From the NCBI GenBank assembly GCA_024276125.1, contig JAJRXT010000067.1, positions 1-38,625 on the forward strand: a stretch of 38,625 nt of DNA, in the 5' to 3' direction. This document shows positions 16,552-25,224 of this stretch, piece after piece. The notes under the pieces were generated by a model. The model did no database searches, was not told where the DNA came from, and saw only the letters and a list, made by a program, of their open reading frames with translations. This DNA is from a bacterium (lineage in GTDB: Bacteria; SZUA-182; SZUA-191; JAJRXT01). The number at the start of each line of letters is the position of its first letter. Positions within the stretch are counted from its first letter, which is position 1. The position numbers and the translations under genes are program-made.

Positions 16552-17421
16552 TTGGATTTCAAGTTAGCGCTTATAGGCGGCAGCGGAATTTATAATTTGG
16601 ACCGGGCTTATTGGGGAAAAAAGCTTAAGACTAAAATTATATCGACTCCTTTTGGCGATAGCGCTCCTATACACGTTTATTTGTGGAAGAACGAGTTACC
16701 TTATGTCCTGTTGTCTCGTCATGTTGAAAATTCTTATAGAACCACCGCCCCTTTTATAAATTATCGCGCAAATATTTGGGCGTTAAAAGAAATAGGCATA
16801 GAGCGTATTTTGTCATGGAGCGGCCCGGGGGCTATAAATGCCGCATATCACCCGGGTGATTATGTTGTAGCTGATGATCTGTTGGATTTTACCAAAAATA
16901 GACCTAACACCTTTTATACTAATGGCCGGGTGGGTTTTATCCGGCAGAATCCGGTATTCTGCCCGCAGGTGGGCAAGAGTTTAATTGATACGCTCAAAGC
17001 TGAAAGGCTGAGCTATCACCAAGGCGGAGCTTATGCCTGTACCCAAGGACCGCGGCTTGAGACTCCGGCTGAAATACGTATGCTGAAAATTCTAGGCGCC
17101 GATATGGTGGGTATGACTGTAGTACCGGAGGTATTTTTAGCTAAAGAATTGGAAATGTGCTACGGGGTATTATGCTATATTACCAATTATGCAGAAGGCG
17201 TTAAAATAATGCCCTATAAAAAGGGAGTATTATTTGAAGGTACGCTTAAAGAAAAACATGAGGACTTAGTAGATAAAGCGCTTAGTAATATGGGATATAT
17301 AGCTCCGTTAGTTTTAAGAAAGCTGGCCGGTATGCCGCGGGATTGCCCCTGTAAGGATTCTATGCTGCGCTATAAATTGCGCGGCGATATTGATGATGAT
17401 TTTCGCAAATGGATAATATAG
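16552..17421 (+). CDS. MTAP/PNP-family nucleosidase or phosphorylase, probably acting on (deoxy)futalosine
   Basis: A 289-residue protein of the methylthioadenosine/purine nucleoside phosphorylase superfamily: LALIGGSGIY, STPFGDSAP, LLSRHVENSYRTTAPFINYR (MTAP has H-G-x-x-H here), PGDYVVADDLLDFTK, CTQGPRLETPAEIRMLKILG, MVGMTVVPEVFLAKEL and TNYAEG. In most organisms this family splits methylthioadenosine or inosine. Position right after mqnC and before a futalosine-type deaminase suggests it takes the place of MqnB, removing hypoxanthine from futalosine. The TTG start is supported by GGAGG seven bases upstream. The changed substrate motif (RHVENSY rather than the MTAP norm) fits a shifted specificity, but that is inference. 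Confidence 0.8.
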   Translation: MDFKLALIGGSGIYNLDRAYWGKKLKTKIISTPFGDSAPIHVYLWKNELPYVLLSRHVENSYRTTAPFINYRANIWALKEIGIERILSWSGPGAINAAYHPGDYVVADDLLDFTKNRPNTFYTNGRVGFIRQNPVFCPQVGKSLIDTLKAERLSYHQGGAYACTQGPRLETPAEIRMLKILGADMVGMTVVPEVFLAKELEMCYGVLCYITNYAEGVKIMPYKKGVLFEGTLKEKHEDLVDKALSNMGYIAPLVLRKLAGMPRDCPCKDSMLRYKLRGDIDDDFRKWII

Positions 17422-17475
17422 CGGCGGCGGCGGAACTGTAGGAGCGGCATCTTGCCGCGAACCTATCGCGTCAGG

Positions 17476-17690
17476 GGTAATGCTGTTGACTTAAGGAAAT
17501 TGTCATTCTGCACGAAGAGGTTGTGTCATAATTGCCTATAACCTAAAAATTGCCCTCAATCTGTCATTCCTGCGAAGGCAGGAATCCAGTCTTTTAAAAT
17601 GAGCTATAGATTCCTACTTTCGTGAGAATGACAGGAAAAAAGCAGTTTTTCATTATAGTATAGACCTTAAATCAACAGTATTGACTCTGG
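17476..17690. repeat. Family B element split by a family F element
   Basis: The left B end TAATGCTGTTGACTTAAGG (17479) runs to TGTCATTCTGCACGAA, where family F begins (GAGGTTGTGTCATAATTG, about 17511) with its CTGTCATTCCTGCGAAGGCA and CGTGAGAATGACAG arms. The family B right end TTAAATCAACAGTATTGAC follows at about 17667. Nesting means F entered B here. Confidence 0.5.
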
Positions 17691-17712
17691 GTCGTCTCTG
17701 ACTTAAGAGCTG

Positions 17713-17933
17713 ATGTTACGCAAACCCTGTTTTTATAAATGTAGGGTGGGTCAAGCCCGTATCATGAAAGAAGCCCAAAATGTCTGTTAGACATACGTTA
17801 TCTTGTGTAGTTGCGGACCCACCACACCTGCTCATGAGCGGGCGTGGCGGATTCGGGGTAGTTATTTTTGCTGTTTGGCGGTCTTTATTTATAAAAGACA
17901 TCTGTTATATAAAACCCCTTAATCCACCCTACA
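17713..17933. repeat. Family A MITE-like repeat, complete copy
   Basis: TGTAGGGTGG (17740) and CCACCCTACA (about 17924-17933) are the inverted ends. Flanking ATGTTACGCAAACCC (17713-17727) also has a counterpart beside the copy at 31 kb, so the element may be slightly longer. Internal GCGGACCCACC and GGCGGATTCGGGG match the other copies. Confidence 0.65.
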
Positions 17934-17979
17934 GTTAGCTTTTTACTCTTTAAAAAAAAGATGATTAGAATATTATTAT

Positions 17980-18008
17980 TTAAACTTACCAAAGTTATCG
18001 TATATAAT
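17980..18008 (+). promoter_or_regulatory. Possible promoter for the deaminase gene
   Basis: A perfect TATAAT at 18003-18008 with a weak TTAAAC 17 bases upstream (17980-17985). It is about 85 bases before the ATG at 18094. Confidence 0.4.
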
Positions 18009-18093
18009 ATAAGCGGCATAAAAAATCGATGCTGTAATAATTGCGAAAGGTGTAATTTACCTATTTGCACCAAAAAATAGTCCAGATAAATCA

Positions 18094-19323
18094 ATGTTGT
18101 ATAGCGCCCCATATATTGTTCCCGTAACTTCTCCTATTATAATTAATAGTGCAATCTTAGTTAAAAATGGTTCTATTGTTGATATTGGCAGCCAGAAAAA
18201 GCTAAGCGCCTTATATCCGCAAGAGGAAAGTATACATTTCCCGCAGGCGGCTATACTACCCGGTTTAGTTAATCCGCATATACATCTTGATCTGTCTGCA
18301 TTAGAAGGAAAAATCCCGTCTAAAACCAATTTTACCGATTGGATTACTCATATTATACGCTATCGTATAGGCTGGAATCCGCAAATTGAAGCATTTTCCA
18401 TTAGGGCGGGAATCAAAGAAAGCCTGAAATACGGTACAACCTGCGTAGGCGATATATCTAAATCCGGTATGTCAGCCGGACTGCTGGCCGAATATGGCAT
18501 GTGCGGGGTGGTTTTTTTAGAGGTATTGGGTTTTAACTCATATTTTGATTTATGCGGATTTAAGCAAAACTTAGCTGAGTTTGATTCATATACTGATATA
18601 AATTTAAGTATATCCCCGCATGCCCCTTACAGCGCCTCTCCACAAATTTATAAAGATGCTATGAAAATAGCGGACGTTCTTCCGGTATGCACTCATTTAG
18701 CGGAAACTGCCCAAGAGCTGGAATTTACTTTAACCGGCGGCGGTATGTTCAGAAAATTGCTTGAAGGATTTAATTCATGGAATCCTGATTGGCGAATCCC
18801 CGAAGTATCCCCTATAAAGTATCTCAGTAATTTGGGCGTGTTAAAGGAAAATATGACGGCAGTGCATCTAAACTGCTTAGATACGGACGATATCAGCATC
18901 CTATCGGAATCCAAGGTATGCGCTGTAAGCTGTCAGGGCAGCAATTTATATTTTGGACGGGATAACCCGTATTTAGGTAAGCTGTATAATGCCGGAGTTG
19001 AAATATCTTTAGCCACAGACAGTCTAGCCAGTAATCAACAGTTAAATATGTTCAGGGAGATGCGTTTATTTCATGAAGCATATCCAGAGATACCGGCAGA
19101 TAAAATATTGCAAATGGCTGCCATAAACGGCGCTCGGGCGCTGGGGCTTGATCGTCTCTGCGGCTCAATTGAAAAAGGCAAGCGGGCGGATTTTGTAGTT
19201 ATACAAATACCCGATAAAACTATGTCGCCGGATAAACTGACCGAACATATCATATCTTCAGAACCTGTCATAATTAAAACAATCCTAAAAGGTAAAATAC
19301 AGGTCTGCTTAAAAGATAATTAA
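18094..19323 (+). CDS. mqnX: Aminodeoxyfutalosine deaminase-type amidohydrolase
   Basis: A 409-residue metal-dependent hydrolase of the TrzN/ATZ amidohydrolase group. Metal-site motifs run in order: LPGLVNPHIHLDLS (HxH, about residues 56-69), ISPHAPYSAS, CTHLAETAQELEF, AVHLNCLD and SLATDSLASN (the metal-binding Asp). In organisms that use the aminodeoxyfutalosine route with separate deamination, this family turns aminodeoxyfutalosine into futalosine. It lies about 670 bases downstream of the MTAP-like gene on the same strand, with repeats between. The ribosome site is weak. A related activity on another N-heterocycle cannot be excluded, but the neighbourhood favours menaquinone synthesis. Confidence 0.78.
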   Translation: MLYSAPYIVPVTSPIIINSAILVKNGSIVDIGSQKKLSALYPQEESIHFPQAAILPGLVNPHIHLDLSALEGKIPSKTNFTDWITHIIRYRIGWNPQIEAFSIRAGIKESLKYGTTCVGDISKSGMSAGLLAEYGMCGVVFLEVLGFNSYFDLCGFKQNLAEFDSYTDINLSISPHAPYSASPQIYKDAMKIADVLPVCTHLAETAQELEFTLTGGGMFRKLLEGFNSWNPDWRIPEVSPIKYLSNLGVLKENMTAVHLNCLDTDDISILSESKVCAVSCQGSNLYFGRDNPYLGKLYNAGVEISLATDSLASNQQLNMFREMRLFHEAYPEIPADKILQMAAINGARALGLDRLCGSIEKGKRADFVVIQIPDKTMSPDKLTEHIISSEPVIIKTILKGKIQVCLKDN

Positions 19324-19376
19324 AAAATTACGCGTAGCCGCCCCAATCCTAATAACCCCAATCAACTCCTACATAC

Positions 19377-19613
19377 TTAGGCCGCTATTACAGGCAGCAG
19401 ATTTTTTTGAGCCAGCAATCTTTGCGTTCTGGGTTTTAAGAAAAATTCTATGATTTCTTTGCCTATAGGGGTCTCTTGTTGTACTTGCCTTAAAATATCT
19501 TCCAGAGTATATTTTCCGCCGCAAATTGTCTCTACTAAAACCTCATCCCCCGGGCTTTTAATCATCATAATTTTTATAATTTCTTCAGCCCATTTTCTAT
19601 CCTCTGCTTTCAT
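19377..19613 (-). CDS. Small protein of a protease cassette, function unknown
   Basis: A 78-residue, mostly helical, soluble protein (WAEEIIKIMMIKSPGDEVLV; LEDILRQVQQETPIGKEIIE). I do not recognise the family. The ATG at 19613 has a strong AAGGAG at normal spacing, and it begins 15 bases after the stop of the caspase-fold gene, so the two look like one operon with this gene second. It has no signal peptide or membrane segment. It could be an inhibitor, adaptor or substrate of the protease, or an antitoxin-like partner; these are guesses from gene order only. Confidence 0.65.
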   Translation of the reverse strand: MKAEDRKWAEEIIKIMMIKSPGDEVLVETICGGKYTLEDILRQVQQETPIGKEIIEFFLKPRTQRLLAQKNLLPVIAA

Positions 19614-19628
19614 CCGAATACTCCTTAT

Positions 19629-20269
19629 TTAATAGAAAGAGAAAAAATTATCGCCATAAATAACTAAATTTTCCAAATTCTTCTCTAATGTAAAAATGGC
19701 AAAAAGATATAGTAATGCCAATGTATTATCATCAGTTTGCAAATATTTTACTTCAAGTTCATCAATAAGTTTTTGATGATAATCTGCTGAGAGTTTATAT
19801 GCGCTTTGTACATTATGCCGATTCATTAACATTTCAATTAACAAACAATTAGCCGCTTTTTCAAAATATTCTACTACTGCTTGTTTTGTGCAAAGTTTAA
19901 AATGCCCCTTATAGCCTAATAACAGATTGCCCCTTCTAAGATAGATTTTTTTCCGATTGAATTGGCTGAAAAACACGATACATCATATATAAACCTGCTT
20001 TTTAACATAGACAGGTCATCTATATGCAATATTATTTCTTTATTCTGCCCAAACCATTTTTGCCCATGCGGTCTTTCCCCATGTCCATAAAATACGATTG
20101 ATTTAATAGAATTAGACTCAATATGGTTGTTTATGTGAAAGACCGTAGCTTCTTCCCCTTTGCAATCTTTATAATTTTTACCGATTATCTTAAGTTTATT
20201 AATTAACTCCTGCCCCCATTCTGCGGTACATCTGGTAACCTTCTCATAGCAAGGCCTTATAATGAGCAA
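19629..20269 (-). pseudogene. Small caspase-fold (clan CD, CHAT/C25-like) protease, with one frameshift
   Basis: The first segment (20269-19916) shows the clan CD dyad: SIVFYGHGERPHG with the catalytic His at about residue 63, and FIYDVSCFSANSIG with the Cys at about 99. It ends ILEGAICY at a TAG. The next segment, in another frame (19976-19629), resumes with LGYKGHF, exactly the strand that follows the Cys motif in such proteases, and runs through a helical C-terminus to residue ~213. One missing T at about 19914-19918 explains the break. The TTG start has AAAGGAGAG five bases upstream. The protein lacks the TPR or sensor domains usual for larger CHAT proteins. A dedicated promoter and long leader lie upstream. 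Confidence 0.68.
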
Positions 20270-20418
20270 ACCACTCTCCTTTCCCTGAATTCACGCCTGT
20301 TTACTAACTTTACCCCCCTTCGCATTCATCGGGTATTTTTACCCTATGAATTGTACGCCATTCACCACACTACAACATATAGTCATACCATATCTAGCGC
20401 TACACCGTTTCTTGTAAA

Positions 20419-20447
20419 AGTATACATATCTTTTACATTGATGTCAA
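20419..20447 (-). promoter_or_regulatory. Near-consensus promoter for the protease cassette
   Basis: Minus strand: TTGACA (20442-20447), 17-base spacer, TATACT (20419-20424). It implies a leader of about 140 bases before the TTG start at 20269. This is one of the best promoter matches in the window. Confidence 0.65.
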
Positions 20448-20530
20448 TAGCATTTAACGCCCCCGCCCAGCCCAGCAGGCAATGCCAAATCTTTATAGCT
20501 AAATACTTGTTTTTAATGACCTGTTAGTAA

Positions 20531-20890
20531 GTGGTTGCGTTCCGCAACAGGGCTGTTTGCAAAACGGAACACGCTGGCGGCTCAATTTACATGGTTTGCA
20601 AGACGCAACACGTCCTGTCGCAAAACGTAACCCCTTGTGCCGGTTGTCTTGCCTTGCGAATTAACTTGATCTTTTTGTTATATGTTGATAAAAATGTATT
20701 TATATGCAGTTTTGTATTTCTGTAGCGGCGGGTTTTAAACACCAATGCTGTTGACTTAAGATAACCGTCATTCTGAACGAAACGAAATGAAGTGAAGAAT
20801 CTGCTCACATATGCGAGTGAGATTCTTCGGCTTATCGCCTCAGAATGACAGGCTAATAAAAGCCTTTTAAGCACAAAATGTTCTTAACCC
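20531..20890. repeat. Degenerate GCAAAACG-type repeats followed by a family B element
   Basis: About 20533-20642 has four related blocks: GGTTGCGTTCCGCAACAGG, TTTGCAAAACGGAACACG, TTTGCAAGACGCAACACG and CCTGTCGCAAAACGTAACC. The first is an inverted version of the last. A family B element follows (CAATGCTGTTGACTTAAG at 20743 to TTTTAAGCACAAAATG, about 20885). No supported gene lies in 20448-21037. Confidence 0.5.
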
Positions 20891-21037
20891 GCCTCATGGC
20901 CGAGCTTTTTGGTCGGCCTCTACAATAGTTTGCGCCTAAGGTGTGATTCATGCACATACACTGTGCATTTAACATATCAAGTGATTAGTCGTAATTAATT
21001 GGTATTAAAATATAAACATAACTTATAAGATTATAAT

Positions 21038-22279
21038 ATGATGAAATATGGCGTAGCAGTAATCGGAGCGGGTCCTGCGGGTATTATAGCTGCCGGCAGG
21101 GCTGCTCAATGCGGCGCGCGGGTGGCGCTGATTGAAAAAAACGCTCAGTTGGGTAGGAAATTATTGTTGACCGGCAAGGGGCGCTGTAATATCACTCAGG
21201 CCGAATATGATATGTCAAGGTTTGTTGCAGCCTTTGGTAAAAATGGAAAATTTCTTTATTATGCATTAAATCGCTTTGGCGTTGAGGATACGGTTAAATT
21301 TTTTCAGCAAAGGGGTTTGGCCATTAAGCTGGAGCGGGGAAACCGCTTATTTCCGGCATCCGGTCTGGCAATGGACGTGCTTCATATTTTAACTGAATTC
21401 TTAAGCGAAACCGGCGTAAGAATTTTAAAGAATAATACGGTAAAAAGACTTGTAAAAAACGAGCGGCAGATAAAAAGTATAAAATTATCATCAACAGAAT
21501 TAACCGCCGATAAATATATTGTATGCACCGGCGGCCTATCCTATCCAACAACTGGATCGGCAGGAGACGGTTTTTTGTGGGCAGAGTCTTTAGGACACAA
21601 GCTAATACAGCATCAGCCGGCATTGGTTCCGCTAATAATTAAAGAAAAGTGGGTTAAAGAGCTTCAGGGGCTAAGTCTGAAAAATGTAAACATCAGCGTA
21701 TATCAAAATAATAAAAAACAGACCGAACGCTTTGGAGAGGCCTTGTTTACGCATCAGGGTATGAGCGGGCCAATTATTCTGGATATGAGTAAAACTATTG
21801 GTAAGCTGTTAAAGCAGCCGGTAGAACTTCGTATAGATTTTAAACCAGCCTTAGAATATAAGCAGTTGGATGATAGAATACGGCGGGATATACAGGAGAA
21901 TCGCTGTAAGATGTTTAAAAATAGCCTAGACAGACTGCTGCCCCAAAAATTGATTCCCATTATCATTCGTTTATCTGGTATTGAACCGGACAAAAAAACC
22001 GGTAATCTTACTAAAAAAGAAAGAAAGCGTTTGCTGCAATTATTAAAGCAATTTACTCTTCATATAAAAAAACTGGATAGTTTTGAAAAGGCGGTTATAA
22101 CCGCTGGGGGCATTCCTTTAAAAGAAATAAACCCGCAAACAATGCGCTCAAGAATTATTGATAATCTATATTTTGCCGGAGAAATAATCGACTTAGACGG
22201 TCCTACCGGGGGCTATAACTTGCAACTTTGCTGGAGTACCGGTTATCTAGCCGGTGAGAGCGCCGCCTATTGCAAATAA
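21038..22279 (+). CDS. BaiN/RdsA-like (HI0933 family) NAD(P)/FAD-dependent oxidoreductase
   Basis: A 413-residue flavoprotein. The N-terminal dinucleotide fold VAVIGAGPAGIIAAGRAA (about residues 5-22) is followed by the family marker LGRKLLLTGKGRCNIT (about 42-57), YIVCTGGLSYPTTGSAGDG, THQGMSGPIILDMS and the C-terminal FAGEIIDLDGPTGGYNLQ (split as needed). Length is normal. The family includes enzymes that reduce C=C bonds in steroids and others of unknown substrate, so the reaction here is open. The start could be either of the first two adjacent Met codons; I see no clear ribosome site. It is monocistronic, between repeat-rich gaps. Confidence 0.85.
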   Translation: MMKYGVAVIGAGPAGIIAAGRAAQCGARVALIEKNAQLGRKLLLTGKGRCNITQAEYDMSRFVAAFGKNGKFLYYALNRFGVEDTVKFFQQRGLAIKLERGNRLFPASGLAMDVLHILTEFLSETGVRILKNNTVKRLVKNERQIKSIKLSSTELTADKYIVCTGGLSYPTTGSAGDGFLWAESLGHKLIQHQPALVPLIIKEKWVKELQGLSLKNVNISVYQNNKKQTERFGEALFTHQGMSGPIILDMSKTIGKLLKQPVELRIDFKPALEYKQLDDRIRRDIQENRCKMFKNSLDRLLPQKLIPIIIRLSGIEPDKKTGNLTKKERKRLLQLLKQFTLHIKKLDSFEKAVITAGGIPLKEINPQTMRSRIIDNLYFAGEIIDLDGPTGGYNLQLCWSTGYLAGESAAYCK

Positions 22280-22327
22280 ATAACAAATATGGAGGCATTA
22301 TAATCCAAGAAGGCATAAATTTTAAGA

Positions 22328-22620
22328 ATGGCTACTAGAGTTCTCTTGCGAAACCAAAGCTATTTAATTTACATTCTGTCATTCTGAGGCCGTAGGCCAA
22401 AGAATCTGTGAGCATACGCGGGCAGATTCTTTGGTCTACGCTACAGCCTCAGAATGACAGAATGTAAAATTATTTGTTGAATTTATTAAATTGTAGGGGC
22501 GGCGGCTTGTCCTAAGCCAGATTATGGTAATGGACATACAATATTGTCCCCTCCCCTACAGTAAATCTACGTCAATTACTTGATATGTAATAATATTCTA
22601 CTCTGCCTTAAGATTAACTC
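22328..22620. repeat. Family B element with extended flanks, then a family G right half
   Basis: 22328-22370 (GGCTACTAGAGTTCTCTTGC, AACCAAAGCT) recurs at 35.7 kb, in both cases directly left of a family B core (here 22376-22460). About 22488-22620 holds GTAGGGGCGG, CCCCTCCCCTACAG and GATATGTAATAATATT, the right part of family G. Confidence 0.5.
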
Positions 22621-22635
22621 CAGTAATTATTCGGG

Positions 22636-24834
22636 CTAGCCCGTTTGTTCCATTTTCATCTTGATAGGCTGGCTGCCCTCTCCAAAATATAACGTACGCT
22701 GCGGGAATGGAATCTCTATACCCAGCTCATCAAAACGCTTTTTTATACGCTTATTCATCTCTCGCCCTATGCCCCACTGTTTTATAGGCAGAGTCTTTAT
22801 GCGCGCCTTAATGATAACCGCAGAATCATCAAATTTATCCAAACCTAAAACCTCCAGCGGCTCTAAAATATCCGGAGCGAAACTCTCATCAGCCATAATC
22901 TCATCGCTAAGCTGTTTTAACACTTGTATCACTTTATCTACGTCTTCCTTATAAGCCACCCCAAGCTCAAAAACATAATAAGAAAATTCATTTGTCATAT
23001 TAGATACAGTGGTTATAGAGCCATTAGGGAAAATATGTACAGTCCCATCCAAGCTGCGCAGTACAGTTGTGCGTAAATTAACCGCAGTAACCAATCCCCC
23101 TGTTCCGTTTAAAATAGCCACATCCCCCACTCTGACTTGATTTTCAGTAATCATAAATAAACCGCTTATTATATCCCGTACCAAATTTTGAGTACCAAAA
23201 CCTATTGCAACTCCAAAAATACCGGCGCCAGCCAAAGCTGGAGCAATGTCAAAACCCAATTCACGTACAATCATAAGTACAGCAATCACCCAAATAGCCG
23301 TAAAAACCGCTTTGCGCAGAATTCCGCTGATTGTATTTACCTGCTTTTCTATTTCTATATCTGGAATATTCTCCTGCTTTTTTCTTTTCTCTATAATATT
23401 ATACTCAAATTTTTTGATCAACAAACCGCCCGCTTGAGTAAATACTATGCTTGCTCCCAAAATAAAAGGAATACGGATTAATCTAAAAATATAATCATAA
23501 TATATAGCAGATAAACCAAATACATTAACCTGCCACATTTCAAGCGCCAGCATAAAGCCAATCATAACAATAAAAAAATGCCCCGTTCGGCTAAGCACAA
23601 TAATATAACGGTTTACCTGTTCTTCCACTCCAGGAAAGCGCTGTCGTATATTTTCACTGATACTGAATAAGCGTTTAAACAACAGATTCCATAATCGCCA
23701 CAATCCGGTAAAAATGACTATTATTACCAGAGTTTTTAAGCTGGAATACACTAAATAGCGCCGGAGCGTTTCAAATCCAAGAATAGAAAGCAATGCGATT
23801 ACTGAAAAATAAACCAATACCAATAAATAAAGCTTGTCCAAGATGAGATTAAAAAACCGCTTGGTTCTAATAGTAAATGCACTGTCATTATCCTCGATTT
23901 CAATGGAAAATTGTGCTGATATCTGTTTTCTACACTGTACAAAAATCAGGACAATCATGAATACTATACTGATTTTATATAATGTTTTTAATACAAAAAC
24001 CAATTCAGCCAAAACAAATTGATTGCTTAATCTAATTGAGATGTAAGCCCAAAGAGAGAAAAGTAATAATCGCCGGCACCATATAAATATATAATTTGCG
24101 CCCTTATCACTTAATACGATTACTCTTAAATCTGCGTTTTTAGGGGATATAAACGCAGATACAGTACATAAACTTATGCGGTATATTATGAAGGCGGCCA
24201 GTATTTGAACCAATAATACAGATGTATCCTGAGGCAGTATAAGCCAGATTAATATTCCAACAGCTACCGCCCAAATTAGAACAGGATAAGTATTAACCAG
24301 CAGACGTATTCCGGCTGCCTTAATTTTTTGAGCATAACCGGAGTTTCTTTCTGTTTCTAATTGTTTGTTTAAGTGTTTAGTGGATTTTTTCAACAAAACG
24401 AGTAGAACTATACTTATTATTCCCACCAGCGCCAGCTTAAGGATAATATCTAAGAACCTATATAGGTTATCCTTAACCAACAATGATTTTTCCAATTTTT
24501 TATAGTCTGTGCTTATCGATATCAGGCTTTCCATGAAATTTTGTGTTTTTAGGATCAGTGCGTTTTGGGCGCGCTTGAATAATAATATTAAATTAATGCC
24601 TGTTTGTGCTTGTATTGTTGATTGTTGTTCTTGTAATAGTTTTTTTTTGGCTTTGAGTAAATTATTTAGCTGCTCCGCCAATTTTTGGGTTTGTTTTTCA
24701 TCTTTAAGCAGACGAACAACGCCTTCTAACTGTTTTATTTCAGCTTGCCCTATATCGGTATTTTCTTTAGCATAAATTGGTTTAGAGGAGAGCAGACATA
24801 TTATTAATACAGTAAGGTAGTATATTTTTTTCAT
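22636..24834 (-). CDS. Large MscS-family mechanosensitive channel
   Basis: A 732-residue inner-membrane protein. Residues 1-23 are a signal peptide, 28-125 a periplasmic helical region, and about ten hydrophobic segments follow. The conserved MscS core lies near residues 520-640: the glycine-rich pore helix ALAGAGIFGVAIGFGTQNLV, GLFMITENQVRVGDV and the beta domain LRSLDGTVHIFPNGSI. The C-terminal vestibule ends KRFDELGIEIPFPQRTLYFG. Size and layout resemble the multi-helix YbiO/YnaI-type channels that release solutes upon osmotic downshock. Its stop codon sits inside a 12-base palindrome (CGGGCTAGCCCG). Confidence 0.87.
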   Translation of the reverse strand: MKKIYYLTVLIICLLSSKPIYAKENTDIGQAEIKQLEGVVRLLKDEKQTQKLAEQLNNLLKAKKKLLQEQQSTIQAQTGINLILLFKRAQNALILKTQNFMESLISISTDYKKLEKSLLVKDNLYRFLDIILKLALVGIISIVLLVLLKKSTKHLNKQLETERNSGYAQKIKAAGIRLLVNTYPVLIWAVAVGILIWLILPQDTSVLLVQILAAFIIYRISLCTVSAFISPKNADLRVIVLSDKGANYIFIWCRRLLLFSLWAYISIRLSNQFVLAELVFVLKTLYKISIVFMIVLIFVQCRKQISAQFSIEIEDNDSAFTIRTKRFFNLILDKLYLLVLVYFSVIALLSILGFETLRRYLVYSSLKTLVIIVIFTGLWRLWNLLFKRLFSISENIRQRFPGVEEQVNRYIIVLSRTGHFFIVMIGFMLALEMWQVNVFGLSAIYYDYIFRLIRIPFILGASIVFTQAGGLLIKKFEYNIIEKRKKQENIPDIEIEKQVNTISGILRKAVFTAIWVIAVLMIVRELGFDIAPALAGAGIFGVAIGFGTQNLVRDIISGLFMITENQVRVGDVAILNGTGGLVTAVNLRTTVLRSLDGTVHIFPNGSITTVSNMTNEFSYYVFELGVAYKEDVDKVIQVLKQLSDEIMADESFAPDILEPLEVLGLDKFDDSAVIIKARIKTLPIKQWGIGREMNKRIKKRFDELGIEIPFPQRTLYFGEGSQPIKMKMEQTG

Positions 24835-25012
24835 AAACCGTTCTTCTTTTATTGTATAGTAAATTATATAATTCGGTAGTTGTAACTATCAGAAATTATT
24901 GGAGTAAATTAATATACAAGCGCTACACATTGAATATTATTAACCCGTATCTTTCATAAGATATCGTAATTATACGGAGTAAATGTAAAAATTACAAACA
25001 CAAAAGCTTAAA

Positions 25013-25222
25013 AGTTGACTTAAGGAAATTGTCATTCTGAACGAAACGTAAGTGGAGTGAAGAATCTTCTCGCTATTGCGGGGGGAGATTTTTCGGCCTA
25101 CGGCCTCAGAATGACAGGTTTCCACCTTAAGTCAACAGCATTGCGTCCCACCCCAGAGAGGCTGTGCCGTAACTGTATTTTCCTGTCATTCCAACGAAAA
25201 CGGGTATCCAGTCTTTTAAAAG
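25013..25222. repeat. Complete family B element plus half a family F element
   Basis: 25013-25145 has GTTGACTTAAGGAAATTG and CCTTAAGTCAACAGCATTG as inverted ends. From about 25159 a family F half copy runs GAGGCTGTGCCGTAACTG to CCAGTCTTTTAAAA (about 25217), which is the centre of that element elsewhere. The adjacent RHS coding sequence ends at this centre. Confidence 0.6.
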
Positions 25223-25224
25223 TA

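Noticed and set aside
20531-20725. 64-residue frame over the GCAAAACG repeats
   Set aside because: It is made of repeat sequence, with no ribosome site and no homology that I recognise.
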